DNA from: Lachnospiraceae bacterium UBA3633
GTDB taxonomy: Bacteria > Bacillota > Clostridia > Lachnospirales > Lachnospiraceae
Direction: 5' to 3'
Length of the DNA stretch: 64,000 nucleotides
Assembly: GCA_002374095.1 (NCBI GenBank)
Contig: DFKY01000012.1
Span: forward strand, 46,351-110,350
The translations under genes were made by a program, and so were the position numbers. Shown here one piece after another: positions 40,419 through 50,152 of the stretch. Under the pieces are notes generated by a model. The model made no database searches. It saw only the letters and a program-made list of their open reading frames with translations, and was not told the DNA's origin. How positions within the stretch are numbered: position 1 is the first letter of the stretch; each line of letters starts with the position of its first letter.

Positions 40419-41036
40419 ATGTATTGTAAAAATTGTGGAAAACAAATTGACGATAACGCAAGCTTTTGCCCAAATTGTGGTGCTGATTTAAGAGAGAATA
40501 ATTTCAGCAAGACTATGAATAATGTATCTGATAAAGTTGATGATTTTTCAAAAAAGATTGACACGCAAGTTGATTCTACAATTGATGATATGAAAAATGA
40601 TTTGGGTGGAAATAATAAAAATGGTTCTGCTATGACAAAGCTTACTACAGATAGAAGTTTAGTTGCATATATTTTACTTACTTTAATTACTTGTGGGATA
40701 TATGGATATTATTTTATTTATAATTTGGCAAAAGAAATAAATATAGCATGCGCAGATGACTCAGAGAGGACACCGGGACTTGCATCTTATATTATATTTT
40801 CATTTTTGACTTGTGGATTTTATAGTATATATTGGGAGTATAAGATTGCAAATAGAATAGCAGCAAATGCAAGTCGCTATGGTTTAGTAATAGAAGAAAA
40901 TGGTACAGCTGTAGTACTTTGGAGAATTTTTGGAGCATTAATTTGTGTGCTTGGTACATTTGTCGGTACGAATATTCTTATAAGAAATGCTAATAGAATT
41001 TGTCATGCTTACAATAAAAAGTATAATTTATACTAA
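40419..41036 (+). CDS. Zinc-ribbon and DUF4234 membrane protein
   Basis: A 205-residue protein. Residues 1-25 are a zinc ribbon with two CxxC pairs (CKNCGKQ, CPNCGAD). A charged linker leads to a DUF4234 domain with two or three membrane helices (LLTLITCGIYGYYFIYNLAKE, IIFSFLTCGFYSIYWEYKIANRI) and a final hydrophobic segment. The two halves LITCGIYGYYF and FLTCGFYSIYW look like an internal duplication. Role unknown. GAGG lies ahead of the ATG. Confidence 0.85.
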   Translation: MYCKNCGKQIDDNASFCPNCGADLRENNFSKTMNNVSDKVDDFSKKIDTQVDSTIDDMKNDLGGNNKNGSAMTKLTTDRSLVAYILLTLITCGIYGYYFIYNLAKEINIACADDSERTPGLASYIIFSFLTCGFYSIYWEYKIANRIAANASRYGLVIEENGTAVVLWRIFGALICVLGTFVGTNILIRNANRICHAYNKKYNLY

Positions 41037-41083
41037 AAGGTATTTAGAAAAAAGTAGCAATATGCCAAAGTAAAGATTTGATT

Positions 41084-41521
41084 ATGAAAAGTATTATAAG
41101 GTTGATAGAGGCAAAAGATAGAGCACAAGTCATTGACATGATGAGAGAATTTTATGCATCACCAGCACTTATTACTAATGGTTCAGAAGAGATATTTAGT
41201 GAAAATGTTGATAATTGCATTAAAAAATCTCAATTTGTAGAAGGTTATGTCTTTTGTGAGGGGGACAATATTCTTGGTTATGGAATGATAGCAAAAAGCT
41301 TTTCTACAGAATTTGGCAAGCATTGCATATGGATTGAAGATTTATACATAAAAGAAAAATATCGTGGATTAGGAATTGGCAGTTCGTTTTTTGAGTTTAT
41401 TGAAGAAAAGTACAAAGGATATTTATTTAGGCTAGAAGTTGAAAAAGACAATATTAAAGCTATAAGTACTTATAAAAAATTAGGTTTTATAGAATTGTCA
41501 TATCTTGAAATGAAAAAATAG
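41084..41521 (+). CDS. GNAT family N-acetyltransferase
   Basis: About 145 residues of the GNAT fold. The acetyl-CoA loop is YRGLGIGSSFFEF, preceded by the strand IWIEDLYIKEK and followed by RLEVEKDNIKAISTYKKLGF, a textbook C-terminal GNAT signature. The substrate is unknown. I favour ATG 41084; an in-frame TTG lies two codons earlier and neither has a strong ribosome site. Confidence 0.88.
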   Translation: MKSIIRLIEAKDRAQVIDMMREFYASPALITNGSEEIFSENVDNCIKKSQFVEGYVFCEGDNILGYGMIAKSFSTEFGKHCIWIEDLYIKEKYRGLGIGSSFFEFIEEKYKGYLFRLEVEKDNIKAISTYKKLGFIELSYLEMKK

Positions 41522-41523
41522 TA

Positions 41524-42024
41524 ATGTCAACAACAATAATAATTGGAAATATTTTTAGTTTATGCGCTATGATATCTGATTCCATTAGTGGAACGAGAAA
41601 GAAACATAGCGAAATATTGGCTGTGCAGATAATCAGCCAATTTTTTTATTCAGCGTCTTCATTGGTACTTAAAGGATATAGTAGTACAGTTCAAAGTGCT
41701 GTAGCAATACTCAGAAACTTTGCAGCTATAAAGAACATAAAAAGCAAACTTATTGAATGGATACTTATATTACTTGGCGTTGTTCTTGGAGTAGTCTTTA
41801 ATAGCAATGGTTTACTGGGGTATCTTCCTGTGGTTGCCAATTTCATATATTCTGTTTCAGTATTTATATTTAAAAGTAATGAAAAAACACTAAAGGCTGT
41901 ATTTGTCGTCAATATGATTATGTTTGCTATATTTAATGCAGCTATAATGAATTATGTAGGACTATTTTCTTGTGTTGTTGTGGCTGTCACGACTTTATTT
42001 TCTCTGATAAAGAGTGCAGATTAA
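41524..42024 (+). CDS. YgjV-family inner membrane protein
   Basis: A 166-residue multi-helix membrane protein (about five hydrophobic segments). The layout and motifs resemble the YgjV family (early FSLCAMISDSISGTRKK, QFFYSASSLVLKGYSSTVQSAVAILRN). Function in the family is not established. It begins 2 bp after the GNAT gene stop and ends 2 bp before the next gene, so it belongs to the same small operon. Confidence 0.72.
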   Translation: MSTTIIIGNIFSLCAMISDSISGTRKKHSEILAVQIISQFFYSASSLVLKGYSSTVQSAVAILRNFAAIKNIKSKLIEWILILLGVVLGVVFNSNGLLGYLPVVANFIYSVSVFIFKSNEKTLKAVFVVNMIMFAIFNAAIMNYVGLFSCVVVAVTTLFSLIKSAD

Positions 42025-42026
42025 TT

Positions 42027-42464
42027 ATGGAAGAATACTTTAATAAAAGCCTATCTCATTTCGTCAAAGATTTTGCTTGTAAAGGAGAACTCGTATCAAA
42101 GTTTAAAAATAAAAAACCGATAAGCAAGATTGTGAAAGAACTTTCATTTCCTGTAGCAGAAGAATCAGTTATAAAGATATTATGGGAGTATCTAATAGAT
42201 AACAATATAGTTTTACTTTATGATATAGATAATAAAAAAAATGAGCAAGTTGATTACGAGAAAAAAGTGAATGCAGTAGGCAAAGTTCATTTTGAAGCTG
42301 TAAAAAAATCAAAAATAAATAAAGAAGAATATGACCTTATAGACATAGGCTTTTTGAGAAGTGATAAAGACAGATTTAGTAAATTGAGTGATTTTGAAAG
42401 AGAGCTTATAGAAAAACTACCATTTGACAATAAATCATATTATGTGAGAAAAGAGTGGGCGTAA
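42027..42464 (+). CDS. Hypothetical protein, 145 residues
   Basis: Not recognised. It is a soluble, helical, charged protein starting MEEYFNKSLSHFVKDF with a central ESVIKILWEYLIDNNIVLLYD that looks like a winged-helix-like segment, and ending YYVRKEWA. The start at 42027 is taken because it directly follows the YgjV stop; a longer frame begins inside that gene. Its last 30 bp overlap the tail of the convergent acyltransferase gene. Confidence 0.6.
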   Translation: MEEYFNKSLSHFVKDFACKGELVSKFKNKKPISKIVKELSFPVAEESVIKILWEYLIDNNIVLLYDIDNKKNEQVDYEKKVNAVGKVHFEAVKKSKINKEEYDLIDIGFLRSDKDRFSKLSDFERELIEKLPFDNKSYYVRKEWA

Positions 42465-43478
42465 GATAGAAGAAATAGATTTTATAATTATACTTACGAT
42501 GAGAGTTAATGAAAAAATGATTATAGCTAAAATATATTCACTAATTATTACATTTTTATCAATTAAAAATGAGTAATGAAGCATTTTGGTAAATACATGA
42601 AGAATAGCAACATGAAATACGTATATATAGAGAGTGTGCCTTGCTAAAAAACTAATAAGCTTATAGTCTTTACTTATGATATTGCGGCAAAGATTAAATA
42701 ATAGTATGACTACTATAAAATTGGCCAGACTATATCGATTAGTTAGTGATAGAAAATTGATGCTATCAAAAAAGACATAATTTAGAATAACTATAAGTAT
42801 GAGCAGTAGGGCAGAGATAAGATTTGCACTAAAATTATTATTGAATTTATATTTGTAAAGAAGACCACCAAGTAGTACATAAAGCACATCTGTTCCGATA
42901 GGAAATTGAGAAAGTACTTTGATTGGTGATTTGGCATTATACTTTGGAAGCACAAGAACTTCTAAAGCAAAAATAGCTATAAATATAATTAAATCAGAAT
43001 TGTTACTATCTTTGCTAAAAAAAGGTTTGAATATAGGTAGTAGTAGATATATAAAGAAAATTGTTTTTATATACCATAGGTGATCCCAAGTATTTCCTGC
43101 CAAAGCTTCAATGAATGCTGTCTTAATAAATGATAGGTCAAAAGTTTTATTCAAAAATATATATTCAAGTATATTGAATAGTGTTCCGGCGACAAACCAG
43201 ATGACGATAAATTTAATAAGATACTTGCGTAAACTTTTGTATGTGCATTCATTTTTTAGTCCAAGGAATATATAGCCAGTGATAGTTAGAAACATGGGAA
43301 CTGCAAAAGTGACAATTCGACTATTCACATCCATAGCTCTCATCATATTATTATGTAAGAGATTAGATAAATCGTTGAGATAGTTAATATTTACATGTAG
43401 CACAACGACAGCAAAGCATGATAATACTCGTAAAAAGTCTAAAAAATATGTATTTTCATTTTCATTTCTAATAATCAT
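42435..43478 (-). CDS. Acyltransferase family 3 membrane protein
   Basis: A protein of ~347 residues with about ten membrane helices. It starts near ENTYFLDFLRVLSCFAVVVLHVNINY, where the His is the family's usual catalytic-region residue, and contains FAVPMFLTITGYIFLG and WDHLWYIKTIFFIYLLLPIF, typical of acyltransferase 3 enzymes. These O-acetylate sugars, peptidoglycan or lipids at the membrane. The frame extends to 43541, but MIIRNENEN at 43478 is the more family-like start. It ends tail to tail with the preceding gene, overlapping by 30 bp. Confidence 0.85.
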   Translation of the reverse strand: MIIRNENENTYFLDFLRVLSCFAVVVLHVNINYLNDLSNLLHNNMMRAMDVNSRIVTFAVPMFLTITGYIFLGLKNECTYKSLRKYLIKFIVIWFVAGTLFNILEYIFLNKTFDLSFIKTAFIEALAGNTWDHLWYIKTIFFIYLLLPIFKPFFSKDSNNSDLIIFIAIFALEVLVLPKYNAKSPIKVLSQFPIGTDVLYVLLGGLLYKYKFNNNFSANLISALLLILIVILNYVFFDSINFLSLTNRYSLANFIVVILLFNLCRNIISKDYKLISFLARHTLYIYVFHVAILHVFTKMLHYSFLIDKNVIISEYILAIIIFSLTLIVSIIIKSISSILRPLFSHII

Positions 43479-43588
43479 TTTATATTTCAAAAACAATTTA
43501 AATTTTACTTTGATTCTATCATAATTACTTATATTAATCAATCTATGAAGCGATATGGTATGAAGGTTTAGTTTATAAAGAAACTCAT

Positions 43589-44716
43589 TTAATTATATTT
43601 AAAAATGCTTTTTGCTCTAGTGTTGATTCTTGTAAGTATCTCATATGTAAATTCTCCAGTCCTATCACACAATTCTTTAAGCGTTATTTCTTCAGTTTCT
43701 GATTTGCCGATTAGTATAACTTCATCATTTATTTTGCAATCCACATTACTCACATCAACCATCATAGCATCCATTGAGATTCTGCCGATGATACTGCATC
43801 GCCTGTCATTTACTATTACTTGCGTTCTGTTGGATGCACTTCGTGGGTATCCATCACCATACCCACAAGAAATAGTAGCTATCAACATATCTTTATCTGA
43901 TATAAACGTTCTTCCGTATGAGACGGATGTTCCTTTGGTGATTCTATGTAAGTGAACAATTCTTGATTTTAGTACGAGCACGGGTTTCAGCTTTACATTA
44001 TTAAATCTTTCGCTTGGAAGGATGCCATATAGTATTATTCCTGGTCTGATAGAAGTATACTTAAGGCCTTTTCCTGAAAGTATTCCTGCTGAATTGGATA
44101 TTGAAGTGTCGATATTATTTATGCCATTTTTTGACAAAGCATTTATAACTTTATCAAATGATGTTTCTTGTAAATTGGTATATTCGTCATCTTCAGTGCT
44201 ACCTACATCACTATCAGCAACAGCGAAATGACTATATACACCATGTATTTTTATGTTTGGAAGTTTTGATATATTTATTATATCTTTTACAGCTTCATCA
44301 CTTGGCTTAAAACCAATTCTATTCATACCTGTATCGATTGCAATTTGAACTCTTGCGATTTGATTGAGTTTTTTTGCTTTTTCATTAATCTTAAGAGCTT
44401 GATCAACTGTAGATATGGTGATGATAATATCATTTTTTATTGCTGTCTCATAATCTTCCTCACATATATGAGAAATGATAATTATATCTTTTTTAATCTC
44501 TGCACTAACAAGGGACATAGCTTCTTCAGCACTTGCAACTGCAAAAGCTGCTACTCTTTCGTCTTTCTCTAAAAAGAGCGAAACCTCTTTTGCATCATGC
44601 CCATAAGCATTATCTTTTACCATACAAATAATACTTTTGTTTTTAGCAAAATTCTTTACCATGTTTAAATTATATTGCAAATTACTGAGGTTTATTTCTT
44701 TCCATATTCTTTTCAT
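43589..44716 (-). CDS. alr: Alanine racemase
   Basis: Interconverts L- and D-alanine for peptidoglycan. The 375-residue PLP enzyme has Lys in MVKDNAYGHD, GMNRIGF, SNSAGIL, RPGIILYGI and the second-domain catalytic Tyr region (SCGYGDGYPRSAS, RISMDAMMVDVS). Length is normal. It is a single gene with its own promoter (TTGTTA-17-TATAAT on the minus strand). Confidence 0.96.
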   Translation of the reverse strand: MKRIWKEINLSNLQYNLNMVKNFAKNKSIICMVKDNAYGHDAKEVSLFLEKDERVAAFAVASAEEAMSLVSAEIKKDIIIISHICEEDYETAIKNDIIITISTVDQALKINEKAKKLNQIARVQIAIDTGMNRIGFKPSDEAVKDIINISKLPNIKIHGVYSHFAVADSDVGSTEDDEYTNLQETSFDKVINALSKNGINNIDTSISNSAGILSGKGLKYTSIRPGIILYGILPSERFNNVKLKPVLVLKSRIVHLHRITKGTSVSYGRTFISDKDMLIATISCGYGDGYPRSASNRTQVIVNDRRCSIIGRISMDAMMVDVSNVDCKINDEVILIGKSETEEITLKELCDRTGEFTYEILTRINTRAKSIFKYN

Positions 44717-44748
44717 GATATACGCCTTGATTAGTGTAATATAAATAT

Positions 44749-44777
44749 ATTATAGCATCCTGAAAAAAACATAACAA
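44749..44777 (-). promoter_or_regulatory. Promoter of alr
   Basis: Minus-strand TTGTTA (complement of 44772-44777), 17-bp spacer, TATAAT (complement of 44749-44754), about 33 bp before the start codon. Confidence 0.65.
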
Positions 44778-44914
44778 GTGATGAAGAAAAAGTGAAGATT
44801 TACGCTTTTTTACACAAAAAAAACATAATATATGTTATAATTTAAAGTATATTTAATAAAAATAGTTTGATCTGATAATGATACTTAAAGATTTAATATG
44901 AGGATGATATATTT

Positions 44915-46147
44915 ATGAGAAAGATAAGAGAAATGATATATATTTTACTATTAGCATTAAGTATATGTGCACTGCAAGGATGTAGTGCTGAGACTTTAAA
45001 TAGTAAAAATGAAAAGATAGAAACGACGGAAGCGGTAGTTGAGATAGAGCAAAGCATAGACTTGGAAGAAGAAAAAGAAGAGTTAAGCACTACCGATATA
45101 GAAGTGTATAAGGATGAAAAGTTTGGCGGTGTGTTTATTGATATAAATATTGAAGATTTTGATGCACTTGGTTTTGCCTATGGTGATAGTGTAGACATAG
45201 TATTTTCCAACGGCTATGAATTGAGAGATATACCTTATTATAATGGTTTTTACGCAAAGACAGGAGATCCAATGCTCGTCGGATATCATGGATATGGTGA
45301 TATTGAGGCATGCATAAGTAATGGTGATAGCTTGTGGGAAGTGTCAAAAGTAAAAAAGGGCGATAAGGTAAAAATATCACGTAGAGAAAAAGGCAAATAT
45401 AAATCTACACAGGAGTTATTGAATCTACAATATACGGATAACCGAGAGGACTATAAGAGTGATGAAGTTTTTGCAAACTTTAGAAATGTAAAAGTAGGAA
45501 ACATAAAAGAAGGTATACTATATAGAGGCGCATCGCCAATTAACAATGAACATAAAAGAGCGAAGTACGCAAATGACCTAATGGAAAAAGTTGGCATCAA
45601 GTATGATGTAGATTTGTCGGATGATGAAAATGAAATAAAAAAGCATTTTGCAAAAGATGGTTTTGAATCTGAATATTTCAAAAAACTTTATGATGAAAAA
45701 GATGTAAGCATGTTGTCGCTTGATATGAATTATAAATCTAAGAAATTTGCAGAAAAGATAGTGAAAGCAGCAGTAGATATATCAAAAAATGAAGGACCAT
45801 ATTACATACATTGTGTAGAGGGAAAAGACAGGACGGGATTTTTGTGTATGGTTATAGAAGGACTTGCAGGTGCAAATTATGATGAGATAATAGCTGACTA
45901 CATGATTACATATGATAATTACTATGGTATAAATAAAAATATAGATAAAGAAAAATATGAAGCAGTAAAAGCCACATACATAGATAGTATGCTTAGATTC
46001 ATAGCGGATAGTGATCCATATACAGGCAATGGAACCATAGCTTTAGAAGATCTTGATTGGGTCAATATAATGGGAAGATATTTATCTAAAAATGGAATGA
46101 GTGACGAAGATATAAACAATTTGTATAATAGACTTGGAATTGAATGA
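44915..46147 (+). CDS. Lipoprotein tyrosine/dual-specificity phosphatase
   Basis: A 410-residue exported protein. The signal peptide ends in lipobox LQGCS. An acidic linker precedes a beta-rich N-terminal domain (GDSVDIVFSNGYELRDIPYYNG, KVKKGDKVKISRREKGKY) that looks like the C-terminal domain of SAM-hydroxide adenosyltransferases. A phosphatase domain follows, with P-loop HCVEGKDRTG (Cys300, Arg306) and the family-typical LYRGASPIN near its start. It resembles the Y_phosphatase3 group, which acts on phosphotyrosine or phosphoinositide. GAGG precedes the ATG. Substrate unknown. Confidence 0.82.
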   Translation: MRKIREMIYILLLALSICALQGCSAETLNSKNEKIETTEAVVEIEQSIDLEEEKEELSTTDIEVYKDEKFGGVFIDINIEDFDALGFAYGDSVDIVFSNGYELRDIPYYNGFYAKTGDPMLVGYHGYGDIEACISNGDSLWEVSKVKKGDKVKISRREKGKYKSTQELLNLQYTDNREDYKSDEVFANFRNVKVGNIKEGILYRGASPINNEHKRAKYANDLMEKVGIKYDVDLSDDENEIKKHFAKDGFESEYFKKLYDEKDVSMLSLDMNYKSKKFAEKIVKAAVDISKNEGPYYIHCVEGKDRTGFLCMVIEGLAGANYDEIIADYMITYDNYYGINKNIDKEKYEAVKATYIDSMLRFIADSDPYTGNGTIALEDLDWVNIMGRYLSKNGMSDEDINNLYNRLGIE

Positions 46148-46201
46148 TGAAAGATTGTAAAAAAGAAATAAGATATTGATTATGGGAATTTGGAGGGGGA
46201 A

Positions 46202-49200
46202 ATGAGAAGAGAAAGTGGGAAAAAAGTGACAGCGATAGTTATTGCCCTGACATTAGTTTTATCAGGAAAGATTCAGATGCTATCGACATCAAATTATAAT
46301 GTATATGCAGAAGATTTAGAGCGTTATAAAGATCTTGAAGATAGCGTAGAAAGAAGAAGGGATTTTGAAATAGAACAAAATGCTTTTTTTGGATGGAGTG
46401 GTGGAAGCAATAAAGACGGAAATAATAGGTTTGTTTCAGGAGAGATAGAGTTTGCCAATCTGACATTTACTGGTTTTGAAGATAAATCAAAGTTTTATTA
46501 TTCGGATGATTACTTTAAGGAGAGCTCAACTTTGTATAATGAGCATTTATCAACTATGTCCATAGAGCTTGCTGTATCTGGAGTTGGTAATTATATTGAA
46601 GATCCAAAAGATAAGTATGGCAATGTAAAAGATGTCTTATCAAAGATAGGATTTGAAAATATCACGCCAAATGCTGATTTTTTAAAAAAACCAGAAGAAA
46701 ATACAATGGGATCAGTTATAGCCAATAAACATATATATATTAAAAATACATCTGGTAATGTAGAAGAATATAATCTGATGGCAATAGTCCCAAGAAGTGC
46801 CAACTATGAAAGTGAATGGGTGTCAAATTTTAAAATCGGTGGCACAGGTGATCATCAAGGCTTTTCTGAATCAAGAGATATAATATATAATCACTTTGAA
46901 ACTTTCTATAATGATCATCATGATGATTATGGAAATATACCAGTGAAGATATGGGTCGTAGGTTATAGTAGAGGTGCAGCAGTAGCCAATATGCTTGGAG
47001 GAAAGATAACTGACAATGCAACAAGTTTTAATTCAAGAAAAGAAGATGTATATGGTTATACACTTGGTACACCAAAGGGAGCTTTAATATCAAATCATAC
47101 AACACCTTCGCTTGATAGCTATACGAACATTCATAATGTGGTAGCGCCAGCTGATCTTTTTTCTCTTGTCGCACCTTCAACATTTGGCTTTGGTAGATAT
47201 GGTGTGGATCATTATGTACCATATTATAGGAGCGACAAAGTACATGATGATACTTTAAGACATCAGATAACATTAGACAATGCATCATATATGGTTAAGT
47301 ATAATGCGATGCTTGAGTACTTGAGGAAGTTTGATCCGACAGCAGAAGTAGATATAAATGATTTAAAGATGTATGAGTTGACGCTCGTTGATTTTACAAC
47401 ATTTCAATTTATGGTTTTTAAACAACTTGGACAAGAAGAGTTTAGAGCTACATCCAATGAAGCAGAATACTATCAATCATACGAATTCTTTCCTACGGTT
47501 GTAAATAATGTTTTAGCAAAAGATGTTTTTGAGGCATCATATTCTGGAATTGACTATGGAAATATAAAAGGCCGTACAAGATATTATGAAAAATATCAGG
47601 ACTTACTTATGTGGTTAGTGAAGACATTTTTAGGTGGTGGTGGCAACACAGAACAAATAATGGCAAAAATTCAAGAAAATGCAAATAATAATATGATGAC
47701 AATGCTTGCCTTAGTACCATGCCTAATGGATTTAGTGTATTGTGAAGAACCACAGGCAAGAAATCATTTCATACCATTTTATGATCCAGCGCATGCTGAT
47801 AGTTACACTGAAAGTTATTATGTGAGCGCATATGACATGATGTATCCAGTATATCAAGCATTATTCAACGGAGCTTTTTCAGAGAGCGATTATAACTTCT
47901 TGATGAGTAAACATAGAGATATAACAGATTTCTTACTCGATTTATTAAATGTTGATTATAGGACAAGTTATCTTCCATCAAAAAGTGCAATAGGAACTAT
48001 ATATCAAAATGCAGCAATACTTAAAGCCTTACACATGGATTCATATTATATTCCATGGCTTCAAAGCGAAGATAGTTTTTTTGAGACGCCACCAGCAGAT
48101 ACATTTAATTACGAAGGAATGAAGATGGTGACATTTACAGATCTCACTAATTCAGTCATTGAAGTTTATGATGAAAACGATAATAAAATATGTGAATACA
48201 CTGTAGATGAAAATCTTAATGCGACATATTCAGAAATTATAGAAAATAAGTATACGGATCTTGTGAAAGCATATAATCCTGAAGGAATGGAATTAAGAGT
48301 ACCATCAGATGTGAATTATAGAGCAGTTGTAAAAGCTAATAATAAGAGTATAGGAAATGTGACATATAAAGAATATTTTGTTGTAGATGCAGAGTTTTAT
48401 AGAAAAGAAAAGTCGCTTGGTAATATTCACCTAAATTCTGATGAGTGCTATGAGATAAAATTTAGTGAAAGTAGTGTTGCAAAGGTTAAATCATGCTATA
48501 AAAAAGAAGAATTAAGTGGATACAAGGCAAGTACATTTAAGTTGGCAGATATGAATGGACAAGAAGTTCTATATGGTGAAGATTCATTCTCATATGCAAA
48601 TGAAACTACATTTGAAAAGAAATCACTGACTAATACTTCTCTTATGACAACATCTGAGTTTAAGGCTTCATATTCTTCAATAGATTTGAATTATAGTGTG
48701 GCAACAGTATCGAGCGCTACAGGTTCTGTTGTCTTAGAAACAGGTGAGATAGACATGAATGAAAATGGACTGGATGACGAAGATACAGTTTCTACAGCAT
48801 CAGATGTAGAAGATGAAGGAAATAATGAAGATAGTGATAACTTGACTGATGATGAAAATCGTGTAGTTGCTACAGATTCGAAAACAAATGAAGAGATAGT
48901 AGTTACAGGGTTTTCTGGTACAGAACATATTGACAATGTGGAAGAAAATGTTGAGAAAGCAAATTTTGGTGCCCCAGTAAAATATAGAGTAGACTTTGAT
49001 ACTAATGCGCTTGGGACGTTCTACTATTATAATGGAGAGACCTATGTTGAAGGGAGAAGTGGTGATGAGTATGAAGCTGGTACAAAGATAAAAATTACAG
49101 CACCACTTACCTATGATGGACGTTCATTTTATGGATGGACACTTTCGGATAATAATGATAAGAGATTAAATGCAAAAGGAGTGGATACTCCAAAAATAGT

Positions 49201-50137
49201 AGATGAATCAGATACAAATAATAGTACTTATGTGATAGAGCTTAGGAATTTTGATATAAAAATTGTTGCAAATTATGAGTATAAAGAATATAAACTTACG
49301 CTTTCAGTAGCAAGTGATAAAGGAAGGATTTCACCAGAAGATTCCACAATGGAATTTTTGTCAGTTGATGATTTTAATGCCGCAAAAAGTAATATAACAA
49401 TAAATGGTAGAGGAAATTACACATTTAGTTGTTGGAATGATGGTAGTGTCAATTATAAAAGATTGTCAGATTATAATTGGGATTATAAAAAAGATGTAGT
49501 TTTAAATGCTATATTTACCTATTATGATCCTGCACCAAGTAGAGGTGGTAATGGTGGAACAGGTGGTGGCGGAGGAGGTGGAGCATCTATAACAACTTAC
49601 GGTATGGGAGGCGGACAACTTGTTACGAATACTGTTGTTGGTAATAATATCCACAATGAAGTGCCAATCGGTAATTGGAAAAGCGGAGACACCAGCACTA
49701 CAGAAAATGGCACATATAAATATGAGATAGCTCCAAATGTATATCTGACGGATGGCATATATCGTATAAGTAGTAATTATTATATGTTTGATAAAAATGG
49801 CTATATGCTTACAGGACTTCATAATTTAAATGATAGAATTTATTACTTTGAAGAAAAAGGATCAAATGTAGGTGCGATGATCCAAGGTGAGAGAAATATA
49901 AAAGGTGTACTATATACATTTGGACAAGATGGTGCATTGATTTTACCACAAAATGGAGCATTTGTAGCAGCAAATGGTGAGTGGGTATATCATCCAATTA
50001 CAAATGATTGGGAGTACTATGCATATGGAAGTGATGGCAGTAAAAATAAATTAACAAGTGGAGTCTTCTCTATAAAGAATGCAGATAATTCGTATTCAAA
50101 TTATTTCTTTGATTATAAAGGAATGCTATTAAAATAG
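46202..50137 (+). CDS. Large secreted lipase/esterase-like protein with cell-wall-binding repeats
   Basis: A 1311-residue exported protein. After the signal peptide (ends near VYAED) comes an alpha/beta-hydrolase-like region with nucleophile elbow GYSRGAA (Ser256) and YTLGTPKGA, as in lipase 3/DUF2974-type enzymes. A long central part is unrecognised. Then come an acidic linker, InlB-like repeats (YDGRSFYGWTLSDNND, RGNYTFSCWNDG), a Gly-rich tract (GGTGGGGGGG) and C-terminal Tyr/Phe/Gly repeats (YYMFDKNGYMLTGLHNL, IYYFEEKG) of choline-binding type. The tail layout repeats that of the C1 protease at 16.4 kb. The start at 46202 is set by GGAGGGGG 2-8 nt upstream. Confidence 0.8.
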   Translation: MRRESGKKVTAIVIALTLVLSGKIQMLSTSNYNVYAEDLERYKDLEDSVERRRDFEIEQNAFFGWSGGSNKDGNNRFVSGEIEFANLTFTGFEDKSKFYYSDDYFKESSTLYNEHLSTMSIELAVSGVGNYIEDPKDKYGNVKDVLSKIGFENITPNADFLKKPEENTMGSVIANKHIYIKNTSGNVEEYNLMAIVPRSANYESEWVSNFKIGGTGDHQGFSESRDIIYNHFETFYNDHHDDYGNIPVKIWVVGYSRGAAVANMLGGKITDNATSFNSRKEDVYGYTLGTPKGALISNHTTPSLDSYTNIHNVVAPADLFSLVAPSTFGFGRYGVDHYVPYYRSDKVHDDTLRHQITLDNASYMVKYNAMLEYLRKFDPTAEVDINDLKMYELTLVDFTTFQFMVFKQLGQEEFRATSNEAEYYQSYEFFPTVVNNVLAKDVFEASYSGIDYGNIKGRTRYYEKYQDLLMWLVKTFLGGGGNTEQIMAKIQENANNNMMTMLALVPCLMDLVYCEEPQARNHFIPFYDPAHADSYTESYYVSAYDMMYPVYQALFNGAFSESDYNFLMSKHRDITDFLLDLLNVDYRTSYLPSKSAIGTIYQNAAILKALHMDSYYIPWLQSEDSFFETPPADTFNYEGMKMVTFTDLTNSVIEVYDENDNKICEYTVDENLNATYSEIIENKYTDLVKAYNPEGMELRVPSDVNYRAVVKANNKSIGNVTYKEYFVVDAEFYRKEKSLGNIHLNSDECYEIKFSESSVAKVKSCYKKEELSGYKASTFKLADMNGQEVLYGEDSFSYANETTFEKKSLTNTSLMTTSEFKASYSSIDLNYSVATVSSATGSVVLETGEIDMNENGLDDEDTVSTASDVEDEGNNEDSDNLTDDENRVVATDSKTNEEIVVTGFSGTEHIDNVEENVEKANFGAPVKYRVDFDTNALGTFYYYNGETYVEGRSGDEYEAGTKIKITAPLTYDGRSFYGWTLSDNNDKRLNAKGVDTPKIVDESDTNNSTYVIELRNFDIKIVANYEYKEYKLTLSVASDKGRISPEDSTMEFLSVDDFNAAKSNITINGRGNYTFSCWNDGSVNYKRLSDYNWDYKKDVVLNAIFTYYDPAPSRGGNGGTGGGGGGGASITTYGMGGGQLVTNTVVGNNIHNEVPIGNWKSGDTSTTENGTYKYEIAPNVYLTDGIYRISSNYYMFDKNGYMLTGLHNLNDRIYYFEEKGSNVGAMIQGERNIKGVLYTFGQDGALILPQNGAFVAANGEWVYHPITNDWEYYAYGSDGSKNKLTSGVFSIKNADNSYSNYFFDYKGMLLK

Positions 50138-50152
50138 GATCTGACTGTCAAT

